DNA of 64,000 nt from Pseudescherichia vulneris NBRC 102420 (GTDB taxonomy: Bacteria; Pseudomonadota; Gammaproteobacteria; Enterobacterales; Enterobacteriaceae). The stretch is from NCBI RefSeq assembly GCF_000759795.1, contig NZ_BBMZ01000009.1:62001-126000 (forward strand), in the 5' to 3' direction. Shown here in pieces: positions 45,045 to 53,613 of the stretch. Under the pieces are notes generated by a model. It ran no database searches, was not told where the DNA came from, and saw only the letters and a program-made list of their open reading frames with translations. Both the position numbers and the translations under genes were made by a program. Numbering within the stretch: the stretch's first letter is position 1; every line of letters starts with the position of its first letter.

Positions 45045-46640
45045 ATGATAAGCAAACCCACAACACTTGCACTGGCGTTGACCGCGCTCACGGTCAGTTC
45101 TACCGTGGCAGCGAAGACGCTGGTTTACTGTTCGGAAGGATCGCCTGAAAACTTTAACCCTCAACTTTACACCTCGGGAACCAGCGTTGATGCCAGCGCC
45201 GTTCCGGTCTACAACCGGCTGGTAGAGTTCAAGGTCGGCACCACGGCGTTAGAGCCCAGCCTGGCCGAACGTTGGGACGTCAGCGAAGATGGCAAAACCT
45301 ACACCTTCCATCTGCGCAAGGGCGTGAAGTTTCAGAGCAATAAATACTTCACCCCAACGCGGGACTTCAACGCCGACGACGTAATTTTCTCGTTTATGCG
45401 GCAGAAGGATCCCAATCATCCCTATCACAACGTCTCTAACGGTAACTACTCGAACTTTGAGAGCCTGGAATTTGGCAAGCTGATCACCAGTATCGATAAG
45501 GTTGACGACCATACCGTGCGCTTTACGCTTGCCCACCCGGAAGCACCGTTTGTAGCCGACCTGGCGTGGTATTTTGCCTCGATCCTCTCGGCAGAGTATG
45601 CCGACGCCATGCTGAAGGCAGGCACGCCGACGCGCGTGGATATGGACCCCATCGGCACCGGTCCGTTCAGGCTGGCGCAGTATCAGAAGGACTCCCGCAT
45701 CCTGTTTACCGCCTTCCCGGAATACTGGCAGGGCAAGGCCAAGCTGGACCGACTGGTGTTCAGCATCACCCCGGACGCTTCAGTGCGCTACGCCAAGCTG
45801 GAGAAGAACGAGTGTCAGGTCATGGCCTTCCCCAACCCGGCGGATCTGCCCCGGATGCGCGAAAATCCCAATATCAACCTGATGAGCAAGGCTGGGCTGA
45901 ATACCGGTTTCCTCGCCCTCAACACGCAGAAAGCGCCGACGGATAACGTCAAGGTGCGCCAGGCGCTGGCGATGGCGATCAACAAGCCGGCGATTATCGA
46001 CGCGGTGTTCCAGGGCACCGGTACGGCGGCGAAAAACCTGCTGCCGCCGGGGGTCTGGAGCGCTGATAGCGACCTGAAGGATTACGACTACAACCCGGAG
46101 CAGGCCAAAGCGCTGCTCGCCGAGGCGGGCTTTGCCAAGGGCTTGAGTATTGACCTGTGGGCGATGCCGGTTCAGCGTCCCTACAACCCGAACGCGAAGC
46201 GCATGGCGGAGATGATCCAGGCCGACTGGGCGAAGATTGGCGTACAGGCCAAGGTTGTCACTTATGAGTGGGGCGAGTACCTCAAGCGCGTGAAGGGGGG
46301 CGAGCACCAGGCGGCGCTGATGGGCTGGACCACGGCCACCGGCGACCCGGATAACTTCTTCGGCCCGCTGTTTACCTGCCAGTCGGCGGACGGCGGCTCC
46401 AACTCGGCGAAGTGGTGCTATCAGCCGTTTGATAAGCTGATTGCCGAAGCGAAAGGCATCACCGATCAATCCCAGCGTACTGCCCTCTACAAGCAGGCGC
46501 AGCAGATGATGCATGACCAGATGCCTGCCGTGATGATTGCCCACTCAACGATTTTTGAGCCGGTGCGCAAAGAGGTGCAGGGGTATGAGATCGATCCCTT
46601 TGGCAAACACATTTTTTATCAGGTCGATTTGAAAAAATAA
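45045..46640 (+). CDS. Periplasmic dipeptide-binding protein, DppA-like
   Basis: The 531-residue family-5 solute-binding protein has a Sec signal (cut before KTLVYCSEGSPENFNPQLY, mature start almost identical to DppA). DppA landmarks include ITPDASVRYAKLEKNECQVM, SIDLWAMPVQRPYNPN and VTYEWGEYLKRVKGGEHQ. It would bind dipeptides or haem and hand them to the Dpp permease; no permease genes adjoin it, so it is an orphan or uses the housekeeping dppBCDF. Faces the peptidase T gene. A strong terminator follows. Confidence 0.9.
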   Translation: MISKPTTLALALTALTVSSTVAAKTLVYCSEGSPENFNPQLYTSGTSVDASAVPVYNRLVEFKVGTTALEPSLAERWDVSEDGKTYTFHLRKGVKFQSNKYFTPTRDFNADDVIFSFMRQKDPNHPYHNVSNGNYSNFESLEFGKLITSIDKVDDHTVRFTLAHPEAPFVADLAWYFASILSAEYADAMLKAGTPTRVDMDPIGTGPFRLAQYQKDSRILFTAFPEYWQGKAKLDRLVFSITPDASVRYAKLEKNECQVMAFPNPADLPRMRENPNINLMSKAGLNTGFLALNTQKAPTDNVKVRQALAMAINKPAIIDAVFQGTGTAAKNLLPPGVWSADSDLKDYDYNPEQAKALLAEAGFAKGLSIDLWAMPVQRPYNPNAKRMAEMIQADWAKIGVQAKVVTYEWGEYLKRVKGGEHQAALMGWTTATGDPDNFFGPLFTCQSADGGSNSAKWCYQPFDKLIAEAKGITDQSQRTALYKQAQQMMHDQMPAVMIAHSTIFEPVRKEVQGYEIDPFGKHIFYQVDLKK

Positions 46641-46646
46641 TCACTC

Positions 46647-46678
46647 CAGGCCTGTGCGGCTGCGCAGGCCTGTTTTTT
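46647..46678 (+). terminator. Terminator after the DppA-like gene
   Basis: CAGGCCTGTGC pairs with GCGCAGGCCTG (one G-T pair), followed by TTTTTT, 7 bp after the stop codon. Confidence 0.9.
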
Positions 46679-46774
46679 GGTAAAAGGGTGAGCCAGCACT
46701 CTTTTAGTCACAACAACCGTCACTAAGTTTTGCTATAACTCCGTATGCATCGTTATAATTTCAGGAATAAATAC

Positions 46775-47443
46775 ATGCGTACTCACTCATTAATTCAGGT
46801 AGCTGTACTGTCAGGGCTGCTGGCGCTGACAGGGTGCTCGTCGAAAGTCACACAGCCAGACAAGTATTCAGGTTTCTTAAAAGATTATTCAAATTTGCAG
46901 CAGGCGACCTCTGCGTCGGGGAAACCGGTGCTGCGCTGGGTTGATCCGTCGTTTGATGACAGCAAGTACGATAGCATCGTCTACAATCCCATCACCTACT
47001 ATCCGCAGCCTAAACCTACCACTCAGATTGGTCAGGAGACCCTCAACGGCCTGCTGAACTATACCAATACCAAGCTGAAAGCCGCCGCCGCCCAGCGTAA
47101 GCCGCTGGTGGCGACGCCCGGTCCGCGCAGCCTGATCTTCCGTGGCGCGATCACCGGCGTTGACTCCAGCAAAGAGGGATTGCAGTTCTATGAGGTGATC
47201 CCAATTGCAATGGTGGTAGCAGGCACTCAGGCCGCCACTGGCCACCGTACCATGGATACTGCGCTCTATTTTGAGGGTGAGTTGATTGACGCCGCCACTA
47301 ACAAACCGGTGATCAAAGTGGTGCGTAAGGGAGAGGGTAAAGATCTCAATAACCAGAATACGCCGCTCACCGTCGACACCCTCAAGCAGGTGGTGGACGA
47401 TTTGGCCAGCGACGTGGCGCTGTTCCAGGTTAAAAAACAGTAA
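46775..47443 (+). CDS. ydcL: Lipoprotein YdcL (DUF3313)
   Basis: The 222-residue lipoprotein matches E. coli YdcL, with lipobox LLALTGC (lipidated Cys ~21), then KPVLRWVDPSFDDSKYDSIV, GPRSLIFRGAITGVD and MDTALYFEGELIDAATNKPVIKV. Its function is unknown. AGGAATAAATAC precedes the ATG at 46775; an in-frame ATG ten codons earlier would spoil the signal peptide. Confidence 0.93.
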   Translation: MRTHSLIQVAVLSGLLALTGCSSKVTQPDKYSGFLKDYSNLQQATSASGKPVLRWVDPSFDDSKYDSIVYNPITYYPQPKPTTQIGQETLNGLLNYTNTKLKAAAAQRKPLVATPGPRSLIFRGAITGVDSSKEGLQFYEVIPIAMVVAGTQAATGHRTMDTALYFEGELIDAATNKPVIKVVRKGEGKDLNNQNTPLTVDTLKQVVDDLASDVALFQVKKQ

Positions 47444-47448
47444 TCAGC

Positions 47449-47482
47449 GAAGCGCCATCCTCGCGATGGCGCTTCTCTTTTT
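47449..47482 (+). terminator. Terminator of ydcL
   Basis: GAAGCGCCATC (47449-47459) pairs perfectly with GATGGCGCTTC (47465-47475), followed by TCTTTTT. It lies between ydcL and the convergent transporter gene. Confidence 0.8.
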
Positions 47483-47486
47483 CTCT

Positions 47487-48395
47487 TCACGCTGAGCGCG
47501 GTCGTCCGTGCCAGACTCGCAGCAGGCTTTCTGGACGGGTAAACATCACCAGGTTTCCCACCAGGATCAACGCCAGACCCACCACGGCATTGCTCTCCCA
47601 GCGGTATCCTTCGAACAGGGTCGAGAGCGTTAACGCCACCAGCGGAAAGAGCAGCGTGCTGTAGGCAGCATTGCTCGCCCCGATGCGGCCCACCAGCGTA
47701 AAATAGACCCCAAAACCAACGACCGAGCCGAACAGCGCCAGATACACCAGCGCGCCAAGGTAGCTCACCGTCCACTCCGGCGTGAAGCTGTCGCCACGCA
47801 CCAGAGCGATGAAGCCCATAATCAGCGTGCCGTAGAACATTGCCCAGCCGTTGGTGGTCATTGTCTCCAGCCCGTTACGCTGGTGGCGCAGGCTGATCAT
47901 ATTGCCCAGCGAGAAGCCGAGGGTGCCCAGCGCCGACAGGCCGATACCCAGCAGCAGGTTGACGTTGAGATCGCTGGCGAGCAGATCCTGCCAGAAGAGG
48001 GCAGCGATGCCGGTCAGGCCCAACGCGGCGGCCAGAAAGAAGCGAGCGGGCGGGCGCTGACCAAAGAAGATAAAGCTGTTTATCGCGTTGAACAGCACCG
48101 CCATGGAGAAGATGACCGACTCCAGCCCGGTATTGATCCACGCCGCAGCGGTGTAAAAGCACCAGAAGTTAAAGCCGAACACGCAGCCGCCCTGAACCAT
48201 ACACATCAGGTGATCCTTGATCGTCAGGGCGCGCAGCCGCTTAAGCACCAGCAGCGTTAGCATCATGATGGCCGAGGCCAGCGCGAAGCGCCAGAAAATG
48301 GAGACCGGCGCAGCGACCGGCCCCTGCTGCAAATGGATAGCGATCCACGTCGTTCCCCAAATCACCACCACCAGGCCATACATTAGTGCGTTCAT
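47487..48395 (-). CDS. DMT-superfamily (EamA) transporter
   Basis: The 302-residue protein has ten hydrophobic helices in two EamA repeats (about residues 3-140 and 150-290), as in exporters of amino acids and metabolites. Its substrate is unknown. ATG at 48395 begins directly with helix 1 (MNALMYGLVVVIWGTTWIAI). It is divergent from an AraC-type regulator (177-bp gap), which may control it. No orthologue is at this place in E. coli. Confidence 0.87.
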   Translation of the reverse strand: MNALMYGLVVVIWGTTWIAIHLQQGPVAAPVSIFWRFALASAIMMLTLLVLKRLRALTIKDHLMCMVQGGCVFGFNFWCFYTAAAWINTGLESVIFSMAVLFNAINSFIFFGQRPPARFFLAAALGLTGIAALFWQDLLASDLNVNLLLGIGLSALGTLGFSLGNMISLRHQRNGLETMTTNGWAMFYGTLIMGFIALVRGDSFTPEWTVSYLGALVYLALFGSVVGFGVYFTLVGRIGASNAAYSTLLFPLVALTLSTLFEGYRWESNAVVGLALILVGNLVMFTRPESLLRVWHGRPRSA

Positions 48396-48578
48396 CGTGC
48401 GCTGCTCTCCGTCATTAAAAACCCTATTGTTGAGCGCGACGGGCGGTGATGCTTGCAGGGGCTTGCGGGAGACTTGCAAATTCTTGCGGTTTTTTGGCGC
48501 TCAGAGGGCGGCAACGCTTTCATCCACGCCGCACTCTTCATACACTAAGGATCTGGTTAATCACTTGTTAATGTGGCG

Positions 48579-49451
48579 ATGGCAGAAACCTACGGTGCTT
48601 TTGAAAACCTGCGCAGGCATAGCGCGGTGCTGAAAAATTCAGTCGCGCTGAATAACGGCATGCAGCTGGCCGCATGGTCCAATAAGCGCGATCGCATTAC
48701 CCAGTATTGCGATCACCACACGTTGAGCCTCTATGTTGCCGACGGCTATGAGAGCTACCATAAGACCCGCAGCGGCTGGCAAAACGGCGGCGGACCGGAT
48801 CGGTTTTGTCTTCTGCCGAAAGAGAGCGAGTCGACCTGGGATATTCGCGACGATCTCTCTTTCGTGCACCTTTACTGCACCGATGCGCATCTGCGCAGCG
48901 TAGGGGAGCAGATCTGGGATCGCAGCCCGGCCGCGCTGACGCTGGATGAGAAGACCTTTGGCCAGGATGCACAGATCACCGCCCTCTACCGCCAGTTTTT
49001 GCTCGACTGCGACTGGCAGCAGCAGGCTAACCAGCTTACGCTGAGCACGGCCTCGACGCTGCTGCTGACCCATATCATTCAGCGCTACAGCAGCGTGCAG
49101 TGGCGCATGCCGAGCGTTACCGGCGGGCTGGCCCCGTCGGTGCTGCGTAACGTGCTGGAGTACATCGATGCCCATCTTGCCGAGCCGCTCACCCTGGCCG
49201 ATCTCGCCGCCCAGGCGTCCTTGAGCGAATACCATTTTGCCCGCATGTTTCGCCACTCGTCCGGGCTCGCGCCGCACCAGTACGTGATGCAGCGGCGGAT
49301 GCATCAGGCTCGGGACAGAGTATGCCACACCGCGCTGCCCCTGACCGAGATTGCGCTCGGGTGCGGATTCAGCTCCGCCAGCCACTTCAGCAACCGTTTC
49401 AAAAGCGTGTTCGGTATTACGCCGTCACAGATGCGCGCGGCGCATGCCTGA
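48579..49451 (+). CDS. AraC-family transcriptional regulator
   Basis: The 290-residue regulator has an N-terminal cupin-like ligand domain (about residues 20-150) and the C-terminal double HTH (DAHLAEPLTLADLAAQASLSEYHFARMFRHSSG; IALGCGFSSASHFSNRFKSVFGITPSQ). It probably controls the divergent DMT transporter. ATG 48579 is used; a GTG two codons earlier is possible and neither has a good ribosome site. Its 3' end overlaps the ydcO 3' end by 27 bp, convergently. Confidence 0.87.
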   Translation: MAETYGAFENLRRHSAVLKNSVALNNGMQLAAWSNKRDRITQYCDHHTLSLYVADGYESYHKTRSGWQNGGGPDRFCLLPKESESTWDIRDDLSFVHLYCTDAHLRSVGEQIWDRSPAALTLDEKTFGQDAQITALYRQFLLDCDWQQQANQLTLSTASTLLLTHIIQRYSSVQWRMPSVTGGLAPSVLRNVLEYIDAHLAEPLTLADLAAQASLSEYHFARMFRHSSGLAPHQYVMQRRMHQARDRVCHTALPLTEIALGCGFSSASHFSNRFKSVFGITPSQMRAAHA

Positions 49452-50597
49452 CAGCACGGCATAGCAGATCCCACCCACCAGCAGTCCCCAAAATGCCGAC
49501 CCGATGCCCAGCAGCGTTACCCCGCTGGCGGTAACGAGAAAAGTCACCGCCGCGGCATCGCGCTCGCGCTCGTTCACCAGGGCCTGATGCAGGCTGCCGC
49601 CAATGGTGCCCAGCAGCGCCAGGCCTGCCAGGGTCTGGATCCAGCTCAGCGGCAGGGCGGCCATCAGGCCACTTATCGAGCCGCCAAACACGCCCGCCAG
49701 CAGATAGAAAACGCCTGCGGCGGCGGCAGCCTGCCAGCGCTTATCCGCATCCGGATGGGCATCCGGGCTTTGACAGATAGCGGCGGTAATAGCGGCGATA
49801 CAGACGGAGTAGACCCCAAACACGCTGCCCAGCAGCGCCAGCCCGCCGGTAAAGACCATCAGCGGCGAGGCGGGGACGTGATAGCCCGCGGCCTGCATGG
49901 TGGCGAAGCCGGGCGCGTTTTGTGAGGCCATCGTCGCCAGGAAAAAGGGCACTCCCACGCTGATTAAGGTGGTCAGGGTAAAGCGAGGGGCGATCATTTC
50001 AGGCATCACTACCGAGACATGCAGCGCAGATGTGACAACGTCACCGCTTAGCCAGGCCACGAGCGCGCCTGTGATAAGCGCAGCAATAATGGCATAGCGC
50101 GGTGCCAGCGCTTTGCAGAGCAGCCATGCCAGCAACATGCTGACGCATAAACTGAAATCGCTCTGTAAATTAGTAAAGGTCTGCAATCCAAAACGCAGTA
50201 AGATACCGGCCAGCATCGCCGCCGCCAGCGAGTGTGGAACAATCTTCATTAGGCGGGCAAACAGGCCGGTGAGACCGCAGAGCAGGATCAGGGCATTGGC
50301 AAAGATAAATACCCCTACGGCCTCGTTGAGGGTGGCCCCCTCCAGGCTGGTGGCGAGCAGCGCCGCACCGGGGGTTGACCACGCGGTGAGCACCGGAACG
50401 CGGTAGCGCAGGGTCAGCACAAGGGTGCTGATACCCATTGCCAGCCCCAGCGCCGTCATCCAGCCGGCGATTTGCGCCGGGCTGGCACCGGCAACGCTGG
50501 CGGCCTGCCAGATAATGGCCGCCGAGCTGGCATAGCCCACCAGCACCGCCACAAAGCCTGCCAGCAGGGTGGAAAAGGGAAAGGGACGCAGGGGCAT
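49425..50597 (-). CDS. ydcO: YdcO, benzoate-transporter (BenE) family protein
   Basis: The 390-residue membrane protein has about 12-14 helices of the BenE/NCS2-like fold (TPGAALLATSLEGATLNEAVGVFIFANALILLCGLTGLF near residues 70-110; NAPGFATMQAAGY). E. coli YdcO is a member of unknown substrate. The ATG at 50597 starts MPLRPFPFSTLLAGFVAVLVGYAS. It is divergent from sutR, which has a palindrome in the shared region, and E. coli SutR is reported to regulate sulphur-utilisation genes. Confidence 0.92.
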   Translation of the reverse strand: MPLRPFPFSTLLAGFVAVLVGYASSAAIIWQAASVAGASPAQIAGWMTALGLAMGISTLVLTLRYRVPVLTAWSTPGAALLATSLEGATLNEAVGVFIFANALILLCGLTGLFARLMKIVPHSLAAAMLAGILLRFGLQTFTNLQSDFSLCVSMLLAWLLCKALAPRYAIIAALITGALVAWLSGDVVTSALHVSVVMPEMIAPRFTLTTLISVGVPFFLATMASQNAPGFATMQAAGYHVPASPLMVFTGGLALLGSVFGVYSVCIAAITAAICQSPDAHPDADKRWQAAAAAGVFYLLAGVFGGSISGLMAALPLSWIQTLAGLALLGTIGGSLHQALVNERERDAAAVTFLVTASGVTLLGIGSAFWGLLVGGICYAVLSGMRRAHL

Positions 50598-50637
50598 AAG
50601 AACTCCATGTACGCTATCACGGTCGATAAAAATAGCA

Positions 50638-50657
50638 TTGTGCGTTATAACGCACAA
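50638..50657. promoter_or_regulatory. 20-bp palindrome, likely SutR operator
   Basis: TTGTGCGTTATAACGCACAA is a perfect 20-bp palindrome in the 90-bp region between ydcO and sutR, 31 bp before the sutR start codon. Its place fits auto-regulation and control of ydcO by SutR. Confidence 0.65.
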
Positions 50658-50687
50658 GAAGCCATTCACGCACGAGGAAGGGAAAGT

Positions 50688-51260
50688 ATGGATCTGCCAC
50701 AGTATCTGTCTGCAACACTGAAAACGCTGCGCCAGACGCGGGGATGGAGCCTTTCGCGCCTCGCCACTGAAACCGGCGTCTCGAAAGCGATGCTCGGCCA
50801 GATCGAGCGCAATGAATCCAGCCCCACGGTGGCGACGCTCTGGAAAATCGCGACCGGGCTAAACGTACCGCTCTCGACCTTTATCACCGCAGCGGACGCT
50901 GGCGCACCGCAGGCCTACGATCCTGACCAGCAGGCAATGACCATTACGCCGATTTTCCCGTGGGATAACGAACTGCGCTTTGACCACTTTTCGGTCACCC
51001 TCGCCCCCGGCGCGTTCAGCGAGTCCACCCCGCACGAGCGCGGCGTGATTGAACACGTGGTGGTGATTTCCGGCACGCTGGAGATGCAGATTGACGGGGA
51101 GTGGCAGACGCTACAGGTGGGAAGCGGGGTCAGGTTTGCCGGGGATAAAACCCACGCCTACCGCAACAGCAGTGGGCAGACAACCCAGTTTCACTCGCTG
51201 ATCCACTATCCAAAAGAAAAAGCCGCAGGCGAGCCTGCGGCAAAATACGACGACGAATAA
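50688..51260 (+). CDS. sutR: HTH-cupin regulator SutR (YdcN)
   Basis: The 190-residue regulator matches E. coli SutR: LKTLRQTRGWSLSRLATETGVSKAMLGQIERNESSPTVATLWKIA (HTH, about residues 10-55) and a cupin domain with ESTPHERGVIEHVVVISGTLEM. In E. coli it regulates sulphur-utilisation genes. AGGAAGGGAA precedes the ATG at 50688; upstream in-frame ATGs are not used because they would add residues unlike the family. A minus-strand terminator lies in its last codons (51216-51241). Confidence 0.93.
   Translation: MDLPQYLSATLKTLRQTRGWSLSRLATETGVSKAMLGQIERNESSPTVATLWKIATGLNVPLSTFITAADAGAPQAYDPDQQAMTITPIFPWDNELRFDHFSVTLAPGAFSESTPHERGVIEHVVVISGTLEMQIDGEWQTLQVGSGVRFAGDKTHAYRNSSGQTTQFHSLIHYPKEKAAGEPAAKYDDE
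51216..51241 (-). terminator. Minus-strand terminator inside the sutR 3' end
   Basis: Read on the minus strand, GCCGCAG and CTGCGGC form a GC-rich hairpin followed by TTTTTC. No annotated minus-strand gene ends here, so it points to an antisense or small RNA coming from the sutR-rlhA gap. Confidence 0.6.
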
Positions 51261-51473
51261 CGACGAATTAACAGTAACGCACACATGACGAGGAATGTCC
51301 GGAATACGCAGCCACTGTACCCCCTTCAGCGCGCCTGGCGAAATGCGCATTATTTCAATGCATTGCTAATTAATGTATTAAGGGCGTCGCAGGCATAGCG
51401 AAAATGTTTTCGTCCGGGCCATCTTCTCACTACAATAGCGGCCATTTTGTTGATCACGGATAATAACGACCCT

Positions 51474-53438
51474 ATGCGCCTGCCCACTCATCATCTTGAA
51501 CTGTTAAGCCCGGCCCGCGATACCGCCATCGCCCGCGAAGCTATCCTGCACGGAGCCGATGCGGTCTATATCGGCGGTCCTGGCTTTGGTGCACGCCATA
51601 ATGCCAGCAACAGCCTGCGCGATATCGCCGAGCTGGTGCCGTTTGCCCATCGCTACGGGGCAAAAATCTTTATTACCCTGAATACCATTTTGCATGATGA
51701 TGAGCTGGAGCCGGCCCGGCGCTTGATCACCGATCTCTACGAGACCGGCGTTGATGCGCTGATCGTGCAGGATATGGGCGTGCTGGAGCTGGATATTCCG
51801 CCCATCGAGCTGCACGCCAGCACCCAGTGCGATATCCGCAGCGTGGAGAAGGCGAAGTTTCTCTCCGATGTCGGCTTCTCGCAGATCGTACTGGCCCGTG
51901 AGCTTAATTTGCAGCAGATCCGTGCTATCCACGAGAGCACCGACGCCACCATTGAGTTCTTTATCCACGGTGCGCTGTGCGTAGCCTACTCCGGGCAGTG
52001 CAACATCTCCCACGCCCAGACCGGCCGCAGCGCTAACCGTGGCGACTGCTCGCAGGCCTGCCGTCTCCCCTATACCCTGAAGGACGATCAGGGCCGGGTA
52101 GTGTCATTTGAGAAGCATCTCCTGTCGATGAAGGACAATGACCAGACCGCCAACCTCGGCGCGCTAATCGACGCCGGGGTGCGCTCCTTTAAGATTGAAG
52201 GGCGCTACAAGGATATGAGCTACGTGAAAAACATCACCGCTCACTACCGCCAGATGCTGGACGCCATCATCGAAGAGCGGGGCGATTTGGCTCGCTCGTC
52301 GGCGGGGCGCACCGAGCACTTCTTTATCCCGTCGACGGACAAAACGTTCCATCGCGGCAGCACCGACTACTTCGTTAACGCCCGTAAGATTGATATCGGC
52401 GCATTCGATTCGCCGAAGTTTATCGGCCTGCCGGTGGGTGAAGTGCTGAAGGTAGGCAAAGATTACCTCGACGTTGATGCCAGCGAGACCTTAGCCAACG
52501 GCGATGGCTTAAACGTGTTGATTAAGCGTGAGATTGTTGGCTTCCGCGCCAATACGGTAGAGAAGACCGGTGAAAACCGTTATCGCGTATGGCCGAACGA
52601 GATGCCAGCCGATCTCTACAAGGTGCGCCCGAATCATCCTCTGAACCGTAACCTCGACCATAACTGGCAGCAGGCGCTGACCAAAACCTCCAGCGAGCGC
52701 CGCGTCGGCGTGGATATTGAGCTGGGCGGCTGGCAGGAGCAGCTGATCCTCACCATCACCAGCGAGGAAGGAGTGAGCATTACCCATACGCTGGAGGGCG
52801 AGTTTGCCGAGGCTACCAACGCTGAAAAGGCGCTCAGTCAGCTGCACGATGGCCTGGCCAAGCTGGGGCAGACTATCTATTACGCTCGCGATATTCGCGT
52901 CAACCTGCCGGGCGCGCTGTTTGTTCCCGCCAGCCAGCTAAACCAGCTGCGCCGTGAGGCCGTGGAGATGCTCGATAGCGCCCGTCTGGCAAACTACCCG
53001 CGCGGCAGCCGCAAAGCCGTGGCGACGCCAGCCCCGGTCTACCCGGATACCCATCTCTCTTTCCTGGCAAACGTCTACAACGAGAAGGCGCGCACCTTCT
53101 ATCACCGTTACGGCGTGCAGCTGATTGATGCCGCCTACGAGGCGCATGAGGAGAAGGGCGACGTGCCGGTGATGATCACCAAGCACTGCCTGCGCTTTGC
53201 CTTTAACCTCTGTCCTAAGCAGGCGAAGGGATCGATTAAGAGCTGGAAGGCCACGCCGATGCAGCTGGTACACGGCGATGAAGTGCTGACCCTGAAGTTT
53301 GACTGCCGTCCCTGCGAGATGCACGTGATTGGCAAAATGAAAAACCATATCCTCAAGATGCCTCAGCCGGGCAGCGTTGTGGCCTCCATCAGCCCGGATG
53401 AGCTGATGAAGACCATGCCTAAACGCAAAGGGCTGTAA
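51474..53438 (+). CDS. rlhA: 23S rRNA 5-hydroxycytidine C2501 synthase RlhA (YdcP)
   Basis: The 654-residue peptidase-U32-family protein adds the hydroxyl group to C2501 of 23S rRNA. Residues 1-330 are the U32 barrel (LELLSPARDTAIAREAILHGADAVYIGG; ELHASTQCDIRSVEKAKF; FIHGALCVAYSGQCNISH with its Cys). The C-terminal part, with KHCLRFAFNLCPKQ and FDCRPCEMHVIG, resembles the iron-sulphur-bearing end of the family. ATG 51474 is the E. coli start. A REP element follows the stop codon. Confidence 0.94.
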   Translation: MRLPTHHLELLSPARDTAIAREAILHGADAVYIGGPGFGARHNASNSLRDIAELVPFAHRYGAKIFITLNTILHDDELEPARRLITDLYETGVDALIVQDMGVLELDIPPIELHASTQCDIRSVEKAKFLSDVGFSQIVLARELNLQQIRAIHESTDATIEFFIHGALCVAYSGQCNISHAQTGRSANRGDCSQACRLPYTLKDDQGRVVSFEKHLLSMKDNDQTANLGALIDAGVRSFKIEGRYKDMSYVKNITAHYRQMLDAIIEERGDLARSSAGRTEHFFIPSTDKTFHRGSTDYFVNARKIDIGAFDSPKFIGLPVGEVLKVGKDYLDVDASETLANGDGLNVLIKREIVGFRANTVEKTGENRYRVWPNEMPADLYKVRPNHPLNRNLDHNWQQALTKTSSERRVGVDIELGGWQEQLILTITSEEGVSITHTLEGEFAEATNAEKALSQLHDGLAKLGQTIYYARDIRVNLPGALFVPASQLNQLRREAVEMLDSARLANYPRGSRKAVATPAPVYPDTHLSFLANVYNEKARTFYHRYGVQLIDAAYEAHEEKGDVPVMITKHCLRFAFNLCPKQAKGSIKSWKATPMQLVHGDEVLTLKFDCRPCEMHVIGKMKNHILKMPQPGSVVASISPDELMKTMPKRKGL

Positions 53439-53443
53439 TCCCT

Positions 53444-53474
53444 GTAGGCCCGGCAAGCGTCAGCGCCGCCGGGC
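53444..53474. repeat. REP element
   Basis: A GTAGGCCCGGCAAGCG head and a CGCCGCCGGGC end form the typical enterobacterial REP hairpin, located 5 bp after rlhA in a convergent gap. Confidence 0.75.
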
Positions 53475-53481
53475 AGATCGG

Positions 53482-53613
53482 TCAGTGCGATTTAAGGCCC
53501 GCCGCCGACATCAGCAGACGAAACGCCATGCTGACAGCGGTGAGTGCCAGCACGCTGGCAACCCAGATAGCAATCAGCCAGAACAGACGCTTTACAAAAC
53601 GCGGTGCTGCCAT
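53482..53613 (-). CDS. Small bd-oxidase-associated membrane protein, DUF2474-like
   Basis: The 43-residue protein (start MAAPRFVKRLFWLIAIWVAS, end MSAAGLKSH) has one transmembrane helix, as in DUF2474 and CydX-like small subunits of bd oxidases. Its ATG overlaps the stop codon of the cydB-like gene (TGATG), so it is translationally coupled to it. It probably stabilises the oxidase. Confidence 0.8.
   Translation of the reverse strand: MAAPRFVKRLFWLIAIWVASVLALTAVSMAFRLLMSAAGLKSH

Noticed and set aside
46745-46774. Longer start for ydcL at 46745
   Set aside because: It would place ten charged and polar residues before the lipoprotein signal; ATG 46775 has the better ribosome site and matches E. 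coli.
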